Shown piece by piece: positions 7,919 through 14,353 of a stretch of 64,000 nucleotides of DNA. Under the pieces are notes generated by a model. The model made no database searches and was not told where the DNA came from. It was given only the letters and a program-made list of their open reading frames with translations. The DNA is taken from contig JBQTHM010000022.1 in NCBI GenBank assembly GCA_052389895.1, forward strand, positions 52,588 to 116,587, given 5' to 3'. Source of the stretch: CAVVXX01 sp052389895. GTDB lineage: Bacteria > Pseudomonadota > Alphaproteobacteria > Micropepsales > Micropepsaceae. The stretch's first letter is position 1. Each line of letters starts with the position of its first letter. The position numbers and the translations under genes are program-made.

Positions 7919-8110
7919 TTCTGTCATCGGACCTGAGAGATTTCCCCCGGGCCGCCTACAATTCGGCGTCCGGGATTACCCCTTCGGTGAGGGCAAAACG
8001 GAAGCTTCGCCCTCTTTCCAGATTGTCATCCTTCCCGCGGTCCTTTTGCCTGAGAGTTTCCTGGGCGGTTGCTCCTTCGGCGTCCCGAAGCGGGATCTCT
8101 CCCGCGGGAA
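7919..8110 (-). promoter_or_regulatory. Tandem glycine riboswitch in the gcv leader
   Basis: Read on the minus strand, the leader of gcvT contains two consecutive glycine aptamers. Aptamer 1 shows GCCGAAGGAGCAA, CCAGGAAACTCTCAGGCAAA and AGGACCG. Aptamer 2 shows TGGAAAGAGGGCG, CACCGAAGGGGTAA and GAAATCTCTCAGGTCCGATG, ending in ACAGA. The conserved cores are all present and the linker (GGATGACAATC) is short, as in cooperative tandem versions. About 50 bases remain between aptamer 2 and the gcvT start for the expression platform. There is no strong T-tract, so control may be at translation. In this class glycine usually turns gcv expression on. Confidence 0.95.
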
Positions 8111-8164
8111 ATCAACTGACGAACCGCTCAACCGCGCCTCACGGCGGGGCTAAACGTTGGCGCG

Positions 8165-8192
8165 ATCATAGACTGCGGCTAACCCGAGTCAA
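8165..8192 (-). promoter_or_regulatory. Sigma70-type promoter for the gcv riboswitch-operon
   Basis: On the minus strand TTGACT (8192-8187) and TATGAT (8170-8165) are separated by 16 bases. Each differs from consensus at one position. The predicted start, near 8157, is about 45 bases before the first glycine aptamer. It begins 17 bases after the argS stop, so it separates gcv from argS read-through. Confidence 0.75.
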
Positions 8193-8209
8193 CGCGAGGC
8201 GGAAACTGC

Positions 8210-9973
8210 TCACATCCGTTCGGGAACCGTAATTCCCAGCACGTCCAGCACGCGTTCCAGAATGGACAATGTGGCCGCGCATAACCCAAGCCGCGCGGCG
8301 CGCAATCCCGCGTCCGATTCGCTGAGGATGTGATGCTTGGTGTAGAAACCGCTGAAATATTGGGCGAGCGTAAACACGTATTCACAAAGAATATTCGGTG
8401 CGCGCTTCGCCTCCGCTGCCGCGAAGGTTTCCGGCAGCGCCAGCATTTGCAGCGCGAGATCACGTTCTTCCTTCGAGCGGATTACGGGCGGACCACCCTC
8501 AAATTTTTCGTCCGCCGCCTTGCGCAAAATGGATTTGATGCGCACGGCTGCATATTGCAGATATGGGCCCGTGCGCCCTTCGAAGCGCGTAAACCGTTCT
8601 AGATCAAAAATGTAATTCGACAGCCTGTGGTTCGAGAGATCCGCAAACTTCAGCGCGCCGATGCCGACGGCCTTCGCCACCGCTTTCTTTTCGTCTTCCG
8701 GATACTCCGCAGTCAATCCCGCTTCCGCCAGGCGCTTCGCCGCCTCGTCCGAAACCATCGCGATGAGATCGAACAGCTTCATCACGCCGCCTTCACGCGT
8801 CTTGAACGGCTTGCCGTCGGGGCCGTTCATCGTACCGAAGCCGATGTGTTCCAATGCCGCGTGGCCATTGAGATGCGCTTTGCGTGCGGCGCGAAACACC
8901 TGTTCGAAGTGGCCGTGCTGGCGTTGATCCACGACATAAAGAATGAGCTCGGGATTTGCGGCGCGCACGCGATCGACGATCGTGGCGAGATCGGTCGTAC
9001 CGTAAAGCACGGCGCCGTCCGACTTGAGAAGGATTAACGGTGGCATTTCCTTCTGGTCCGCTGGCTCTTCCACGCGCACGATGAGCGCGCCCTCGTCGAG
9101 CACAGCGATGCCGCGCTTCCTCAGATCCGCGATCATGGGCTTGATGATCGCGTCCACATCCGCTTCGCCCTTCCACCAGTCGAAATGAATGCCAAGGCTG
9201 TCGTATTCGCGGCGCAGGCCTTCGATCGAAACATTCACGAAGTGCTGCCACAGCGCGCGGTAGCCGGGCCGGCCGTCTTGCAACTCGGCAGTGGCTTGAC
9301 GCGCGGCTTCCAGCCGTTTGGGATCGGCTTTGCACACGGCGGATGCCGCCGGATACAGTTCCTCCAGCTCCTCCATCGTTACAGGCGACGTCTCCGGATA
9401 CGGTCCCTTAATCGCCGCGTCGAAATAGACCGGCGCAATACCGCGCAGTCCGATTTCCGAAATGAGCTGTCCCATGGGCAGGCCCCAGTCGCCCATGTGA
9501 ATGTCGCCAATCACATTCCACCCGTTGGCGCGAAAGAGCCGCTGCAGACAATCGCCGATCACCGCCGAACGCAGGTGTCCCACATGCATGGGCTTGGCGA
9601 TGTTCGGCCCGCCGAAATCAATGATGACTTTCTTGTCCTTTCCTGTTTCCGGCAGATGGGCGTCCGGCTTCGCCGCCAGCGCCTGAAGCCGCGCCTGAAG
9701 CACTTCGTCTTTCAGCGTGAGATTGATGAAGCCCGGCCCGGCAATCGCCACGCTTAAAAACAGCGGCGTCGCGCGCAAACGCGCCGCGATCTTTTCCGCA
9801 ATCGCGCGCGGATTCGTTTTTGCCGCCTTCGCCGCCGCCAGCGCCCCGTTGCACTGGAACTGAGCGAGGTCTGGCCTGTCCGAAGGTTGCACCGTGCCGA
9901 ATTCCTTCGGCAGGCCTTCGGCCGCGAACGCGCCTGCCGCGGTCGCGTTCAGTTCTGAAAGAAGCGAGATCAT
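8210..9973 (-). CDS. argS: Arginyl-tRNA synthetase
   Basis: A 587-residue class I synthetase that charges tRNA-Arg. The N-terminal additional domain (about residues 1-110) is followed by the HIGH-type motif HVGH at 130-133 (KPMHVGHLRSAVIGD). The catalytic loop appears as FKTREGGVMKL, the usual ArgRS replacement for KMSKS. The C-terminal anticodon-binding domain ends in VLDVLGITVPERM, the standard ArgRS tail. The start ATG overlaps the stop of the upstream lipoprotein gene by four bases, which implies coupled translation. Confidence 0.97.
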   Translation of the reverse strand: MISLLSELNATAAGAFAAEGLPKEFGTVQPSDRPDLAQFQCNGALAAAKAAKTNPRAIAEKIAARLRATPLFLSVAIAGPGFINLTLKDEVLQARLQALAAKPDAHLPETGKDKKVIIDFGGPNIAKPMHVGHLRSAVIGDCLQRLFRANGWNVIGDIHMGDWGLPMGQLISEIGLRGIAPVYFDAAIKGPYPETSPVTMEELEELYPAASAVCKADPKRLEAARQATAELQDGRPGYRALWQHFVNVSIEGLRREYDSLGIHFDWWKGEADVDAIIKPMIADLRKRGIAVLDEGALIVRVEEPADQKEMPPLILLKSDGAVLYGTTDLATIVDRVRAANPELILYVVDQRQHGHFEQVFRAARKAHLNGHAALEHIGFGTMNGPDGKPFKTREGGVMKLFDLIAMVSDEAAKRLAEAGLTAEYPEDEKKAVAKAVGIGALKFADLSNHRLSNYIFDLERFTRFEGRTGPYLQYAAVRIKSILRKAADEKFEGGPPVIRSKEERDLALQMLALPETFAAAEAKRAPNILCEYVFTLAQYFSGFYTKHHILSESDAGLRAARLGLCAATLSILERVLDVLGITVPERM

Positions 9974-10512
9974 GGAATGTAGCGGCGCCGCTCGCGGTTG
10001 TAAGCCAGTTCCTCGGACGTCAGCTGAAAGCCCACGATAACGCCGTAACTCACGGGCCTCTTTTCCTTCGGAACTTTGAAGCGTATCGAGTCCGGTCTCT
10101 CGCTGAAACTTGCGGTTAGCTTATCCAGCGTAATTTCGCGTGCAAAAGTGCGTTTGAGCACAACGTTATTCTCCAGGTCTACAACGGCCACAAAATAGGT
10201 CAGCGTCTGCGGCTCGTTCGTAGCGGCAGGCCCGCGGCGCGCGGTCACGAGAAAGCTGAAGCTGGCATCCACTTCGCCGTCGTCCGGGTCGAAGTCGCAG
10301 CTTACATCCGGCTTGGCGAGCTCCCCGGTAAAGACGACATCCGTGGGGTCCTTACCGCCTCCGGGACGGAATTTGATTACGGTGGCAGCCTCGGCAAGAG
10401 CCGTGCCCGAGGGGCATCCCGGCGCGTTCGGGTCTTCAGGCGCTCCGATCGGGATGTTTTCGCAACCGCAGAGAAATAGCGCGGCCAGGACAACGAGTGG
10501 CAATTTGCTCAA
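9970..10512 (-). CDS. Hypothetical lipoprotein
   Basis: About 180 residues. The N-terminus SKLPLVVLAALFLCGC is a lipoprotein signal with the lipobox LCGC, so the mature protein should begin at the second Cys and sit on a membrane facing the periplasm. I chose the TTG that starts this signal; longer frames reach back into the ispH region and add Arg-rich sequence not seen in signal peptides. The rest is polar and looks beta-rich. I do not recognise a domain. It overlaps argS by four bases and is divergent from ispH, so it is probably transcribed as the leader gene of argS. Confidence 0.65.
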   Translation of the reverse strand: MSKLPLVVLAALFLCGCENIPIGAPEDPNAPGCPSGTALAEAATVIKFRPGGGKDPTDVVFTGELAKPDVSCDFDPDDGEVDASFSFLVTARRGPAATNEPQTLTYFVAVVDLENNVVLKRTFAREITLDKLTASFSERPDSIRFKVPKEKRPVSYGVIVGFQLTSEELAYNRERRRYIP

Positions 10513-10580
10513 AGCGGGGCCCTCGGATAGAGATGGCGCAAAGTGCGAGCCGCGCGGAACATAGCCAAGCGTCTCGCGGA

Positions 10581-11555
10581 ATGAAAGCGCGGGCCCGCAT
10601 GCGCGAAGCCGCAGATAAACCGAAAATGACATTGCTGCTGGCGGCGCCTCGCGGCTTTTGCGCAGGCGTTGACCGCGCCATCCGCATCGTGGAACTGGCA
10701 TTGGAGAAATTCGGCCCGCCCATCTATGTGCGGCACGAGATCGTGCACAACCGGTTCGTGGTCGAGCGGCTTGAGCGGATGGGCGCGGTGTTCATCGACG
10801 AACTGGCCGAAGCGCCGGAAGGCGCACGCGTCATATTTTCCGCCCACGGAGTACCCAAGTCGGTGCCGGCCGAAGCCGCGCGCCGCCAGCTTGCCTATCT
10901 CGATGCCACCTGCCCGCTTGTTTCCAAGGTGCATGTCGAGGCGGAGCGGTTGCACCGCACGGGGCATGCAATTCTGTTGATCGGCCATGCCGGCCACCCG
11001 GAGGTGATCGGCACGATGGGCCAGTTGCCCGAAGGCGCGGTGACGTTGATTGAGACTGTTGCGGATGCCGAACGATTCACGCCCGCGCAGTCGGGCCGTC
11101 TCGCCTACATAACGCAAACGACGCTTTCGGTTGACGACACCGCCGAAATAGTCGGAGTGCTCAAGCGGCGCTTTCCGAATATCATTGCGCCGCACAAGGA
11201 AGACATCTGCTACGCAACGACGAACCGCCAGGAAGCGATGAAACGCGTGGCGCCGCGCGCGGACGCGGTGCTCGTGATTGGCGCACCCAATTCCTCCAAC
11301 TCCCAGCGTTTGGTAGAAGTCGCGCGCCGCGCCGGCGCTAAACATGCAATGCTGATTCAGCGCGCGGGCGACATCGACTGGCCTGCCCTTGGGCCTGCGC
11401 ATACGGTTGGCCTTTCGGCCGGCGCGTCCGCGCCCGAAATCCTGGTGGAGGAAGTCATTTCCGCCTTCCGGGAGCGTTACGATCTCTCGGTCGAGGAGAT
11501 CACCGTCACGCGCGAGGACATAGAGTTTAAGCTGCCGCGCGCACTCGCCGGCTAG
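10581..11555 (+). CDS. ispH: 4-hydroxy-3-methylbut-2-enyl diphosphate reductase
   Basis: The last enzyme of the MEP isoprenoid pathway. It reduces HMBPP to IPP and DMAPP with a [4Fe-4S] cluster. The three cluster cysteines are visible in APRGFCAGVDRA, in LDATCPLVSKVH and in SNSQRL-adjacent context (ICYATTNRQ carries the third). The motif EIVHNRFVV and the SxN motif in GAPNSSNSQRL bind diphosphate. I give the ATG at 10581 (324 residues); ATGs at 10599 and 10626 are alternatives because no strong ribosome site decides. The pathway's first enzyme, dxs, also lies in this window. Confidence 0.95.
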   Translation: MKARARMREAADKPKMTLLLAAPRGFCAGVDRAIRIVELALEKFGPPIYVRHEIVHNRFVVERLERMGAVFIDELAEAPEGARVIFSAHGVPKSVPAEAARRQLAYLDATCPLVSKVHVEAERLHRTGHAILLIGHAGHPEVIGTMGQLPEGAVTLIETVADAERFTPAQSGRLAYITQTTLSVDDTAEIVGVLKRRFPNIIAPHKEDICYATTNRQEAMKRVAPRADAVLVIGAPNSSNSQRLVEVARRAGAKHAMLIQRAGDIDWPALGPAHTVGLSAGASAPEILVEEVISAFRERYDLSVEEITVTREDIEFKLPRALAG

Positions 11556-11578
11556 CCGCGCCAGGGGGCTTGAAATCG

Positions 11579-11750
11579 CCGGAAAAAAATTTTTCCTACC
11601 CATTTTTCCAAATTTTGGGGCGCACAAAAACCTAGGGCGGAGCCGCTTTTCCGGCCCCGCCCTGCGTCCTGGGCGCACTTCGCTGGATATATAATGTATT
11701 TGGTGTGAGCAGCGCCGCGCTGCAAGACCCCAGCGGAAAAAAATTTTCGG
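11579..11750 (+). promoter_or_regulatory. thrB promoter region with paired A-tract dyads
   Basis: The gap between ispH and thrB holds a perfect -10 hexamer, TATAAT (11690-11695), without a good -35. A GC-rich hairpin pairs AGGGCGG (11634-11640) with CCGCCCT (11657-11663). Two nearly identical A/T dyads, GGAAAAAAATTTTTCC (11581-11596) and CGGAAAAAAATTTTCGG (11734-11750), flank the hairpin and the -10. They stand out in this GC-rich sequence and may be bent DNA or protein-binding sites. The transcription start would be near 11702. Confidence 0.45.
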
Positions 11751-11773
11751 CGGGAATTCTGCGGAAAACCGGG

Positions 11774-12733
11774 ATGGCCGTATACACGGAAGTTACAGCC
11801 GAGGACCTCGACGGCTTTCTCGCCGCCTACGACGCGGGCGGGGCGCTCGTTTTCAAAGGCATCGCAGAAGGCGTGGAGAACACGAACTACTTTCTTCGCA
11901 CGGAAAGGGGCGCATTCATCCTGACGCTTTACGAGAAGCGCGTGCGCGCCGGCGACCTGCCCTTTTTCCTCGGACTTATGGAACATCTTGCGGCGCACGG
12001 TACGCCCTGCTCCACGCCGGTGCGCGGGCGCGACGGGCGGGTCTTCCGTACGCTGAATCGGCGGCCGGCCGCGCTGCTTACGTTTCTTGACGGCGTGTCA
12101 TTCGCGCAGCCCACGCCGGAGCATTGCGAGCGCGCAGGACACGCGCTTGCGCAGCTTCATCTTGCCGGTGCGGATTTCCCTTTTAAGCGCATAAACGCCC
12201 TCAACCCGGCTGGCTGGAAGAAACTCGCCATGGCCTGCGCCGCGGATGCCGACACTGTAATGACGGGCATGGCAGCCCTGATCGCATTGGAGCTTGAGCA
12301 TCTGTCAAATGCGTGGCCGCACGCACTGCCGGAAGGCGTAATCCACGCCGATCTTTTTCCCGACAATGTTCTGTTTGTGGAGAACCGGCTTTCCGGGCTG
12401 ATCGATTTCTATTTCGCGTGCAACGACGCCCTGGCCTACGACGTCGCAGTGATGCTGAATTCCTGGTGTTTCGACGAGAACGGCGCCTTTAACATCGACA
12501 AGTCCCGCGCTCTGCTGGCCGGGTACCAATCCGTTCGCCGCTTCGAGCCCGCCGAACGCGCGGCGATGCCCGTGCTTGCACGCGGGGCTGCGCTCCGCTT
12601 TCTGCTGACGCGGCTTTATGATTGGCTGCATCACGATTCGCACGCGCTGGTGCGGCCCAAGGATCCATGCCAGTTCGTGCGCAACCTTCGCTTTCACCGC
12701 GCCGTTTCGGGGCCGGAGGCATACGGATTATGA
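11774..12733 (+). CDS. thrB: Homoserine kinase (ThrB type II, aminoglycoside-phosphotransferase fold)
   Basis: A 319-residue kinase that phosphorylates homoserine in threonine synthesis. It belongs to the APH/choline-kinase fold family, as usual in alphaproteobacteria, not the GHMP family. Visible motifs are the N-terminal GIAEGVENTNYFLRT, the catalytic Brenner motif VIHADLFPDNVLF (H-x-D-x4-N), and the metal-binding LIDFYFACND. I chose the ATG giving MAVYTEVTAEDL, the family's usual start; the GTG at 11705 would add 23 residues. The gene ends in an ATGA overlap with rnhA. Its pathway partner thrC lies at 19-20 kb. Confidence 0.95.
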   Translation: MAVYTEVTAEDLDGFLAAYDAGGALVFKGIAEGVENTNYFLRTERGAFILTLYEKRVRAGDLPFFLGLMEHLAAHGTPCSTPVRGRDGRVFRTLNRRPAALLTFLDGVSFAQPTPEHCERAGHALAQLHLAGADFPFKRINALNPAGWKKLAMACAADADTVMTGMAALIALELEHLSNAWPHALPEGVIHADLFPDNVLFVENRLSGLIDFYFACNDALAYDVAVMLNSWCFDENGAFNIDKSRALLAGYQSVRRFEPAERAAMPVLARGAALRFLLTRLYDWLHHDSHALVRPKDPCQFVRNLRFHRAVSGPEAYGL

Positions 12734-13167
12734 GCTTGCCGCAAGTCGAAATCTTCACCGACGGCGCCTGTTTTGGAAATCCCGGTCCTGGCGGATGGGC
12801 GGCGATCTTGCGCAGCGCCAAGCACGAAAAGGAGATTGCGGGCGGCGAGCGCGCCACAACCAACAACCGCATGGAGCTGACCGCGGCCATCCGTGCGCTT
12901 CAGGCATTGCGGCAGCCGAGCAAGGTCATCCTGCACACGGATTCGCGCTATCTGATCGATGGCATCACGCAATGGCTGCCAAAATGGCAGGCGAAGGGCT
13001 GGAAAACGGCCGACAAGAAACCAGTCAAAAATGAAGATCTTTGGCGTGCTCTGGCAGCGGAAGCAGCCCGCCACACGATCAAGTGGCGCTGGGTCGCCAG
13101 CCATTCCGGGCACGACGACAATGAGCGCGTGGACCGGTTGGCGAAGGCTGCGATTCCCTCATCTTAA
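12730..13167 (+). CDS. rnhA: Ribonuclease HI
   Basis: A 145-residue RNase H that cuts RNA in RNA:DNA hybrids. The four metal-binding acidic residues are D11 (FTDGACFGNPGPGG), E49 (NNRMEL), D71 (HTDSRYL) and D135 (NERVDRLA). The basic handle region IDGITQWLPKWQAKGW is present. The start overlaps the thrB stop (ATGA). At its 3' end its TAA overlaps the stop codon of the convergent peroxiredoxin gene in the four bases TTAA. Confidence 0.97.
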   Translation: MSLPQVEIFTDGACFGNPGPGGWAAILRSAKHEKEIAGGERATTNNRMELTAAIRALQALRQPSKVILHTDSRYLIDGITQWLPKWQAKGWKTADKKPVKNEDLWRALAAEAARHTIKWRWVASHSGHDDNERVDRLAKAAIPSS

Positions 13168-13649
13168 TCCAGCTGCTTCAGCAGGTGATCGCCACTGGAG
13201 ACGGAGAACGAGCCGGGTTCTTCCAGATTGAGAATCTTCACCACGCCGTCATCCACCAGCATGGAGTAGCGCCGCGAGCGCCTGCCCATGCCGAAGCGGC
13301 TCATGTCGACTTCCAAACCGAGAGCGCGCGCAAACTCACCATTGCCGTCGGCCACCATGCGGACCTTACCGTCCGCGTGGTGTCGCTCTCCCCATGCACG
13401 CATGACAAAGGGATCATTAACCGCAACACAGACGATGTCGTCCGCACCCTTTTCGCGCAGCGCCCCCGAATTGTTCAGGAAGCTAGGCAAATGCTTCGCC
13501 GAACAGGTCGAGGTAAACGCGCCAGGCACGGCGAAAAGCGCTACTTTCCGGCCACGGAAAAGATCGTCGCTTGAAAGCGGCTGCGCCGAGCCATTGCTGA
13601 TTTCCATGAACGTGACTAATGGAAGCCTATCGCCGACTTTGATCGTCAT
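13164..13649 (-). CDS. Peroxiredoxin (Prx5/AhpE-like thioredoxin-fold peroxidase)
   Basis: A 161-residue peroxiredoxin of the Prx5 group that reduces peroxides in the cytosol. The peroxidatic cysteine is C49 in PGAFTSTCSAKHLP, which keeps the P-x3-T-x2-C motif. The segment DPFVMRAWGE and the RRYSMLVDDG strand are typical of Prx5. There is only one other cysteine (C74), outside the usual resolving position, so a one-Cys, glutaredoxin- or thioredoxin-dependent mechanism is likely. It is divergent from yqgE (110-base gap) and convergent with rnhA. Confidence 0.9.
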   Translation of the reverse strand: MTIKVGDRLPLVTFMEISNGSAQPLSSDDLFRGRKVALFAVPGAFTSTCSAKHLPSFLNNSGALREKGADDIVCVAVNDPFVMRAWGERHHADGKVRMVADGNGEFARALGLEVDMSRFGMGRRSRRYSMLVDDGVVKILNLEEPGSFSVSSGDHLLKQLD

Positions 13650-13759
13650 GACACCTCCGTAATGCGTGGGGGACGCCGCCTATACAAACCAAAGCGCACA
13701 AATCGCACCCCAGTTGCAATCGCTCTTGCGCGTGACCACCATGGGCGTAACCTAGCGCG

Positions 13760-14350
13760 ATGGCGTCCAAAGATTCAAAGCAAGACCAAGGCGAAAGCTT
13801 TCTCGAAGGAAAGCTGCTCATCGCCATGCCGGGGATGCCGGACGTGCGCTTTGCGCAGACGGTAATCTATATCTGCGCGCATTCGTCCAAGGGCGCGATG
13901 GGCATTGTCATCAACAAACCCATTCCCGGGCTTAGCTTCACGGATTTGATGCAGCAGCTCGAGATTCCACTCAGCCAGCAGACAGCCGACTTTCCGGTGC
14001 TGTATGGCGGCCCAATGGAAACGGGTCGCGGATTCGTTCTGCACTCCGACGACTATGAAAGCGCGGAAGCGACGCTGCCGGTGTCCGAGGAGATTTCTCT
14101 AACCGCGACCATCGACATCCTGCGGGCCATGGCAGACGGGCGCGGCCCGAAGAAAGCCGTGTTTGCGCTCGGATACGCCGGGTGGGCCCCTGGACAGATC
14201 GAAAACGAGTTCCAAGGAAACGGATGGCTGCACTGCGAAGCCGATCCCGATTTGGTATTCAATCCCGATCTCGACGCCAAGTGGCGCACCGCGCTTGCGC
14301 GTCTTGGCGTGGGACCGTCGGGCCTCGTCTCCGATGCCGGACGCGCCTAA
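13760..14350 (+). CDS. YqgE/AlgH family protein
   Basis: A 196-residue member of the UPF0301 (YqgE/AlgH) family. The family hallmarks are LEGKLLIAMPGMPD near residue 16, the segment GAMGIVINKP, the glycine motif VLYGGPMETGRGFVLHS, and the C-terminal GYAGWAPGQIENEFQGNGW. The fold is known but the molecular role is not settled; the name AlgH comes from an old link to alginate regulation in Pseudomonas. The gene ends three bases before the stop codon of the convergent GGDEF-EAL gene. Confidence 0.9.
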   Translation: MASKDSKQDQGESFLEGKLLIAMPGMPDVRFAQTVIYICAHSSKGAMGIVINKPIPGLSFTDLMQQLEIPLSQQTADFPVLYGGPMETGRGFVLHSDDYESAEATLPVSEEISLTATIDILRAMADGRGPKKAVFALGYAGWAPGQIENEFQGNGWLHCEADPDLVFNPDLDAKWRTALARLGVGPSGLVSDAGRA

Positions 14351-14353
14351 CCG

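Noticed and set aside
10509..11678. 389-codon minus-strand frame opposite ispH
   Set aside because: ispH motifs are clear; the antisense translation is Arg/Ala/His-rich with no domain.
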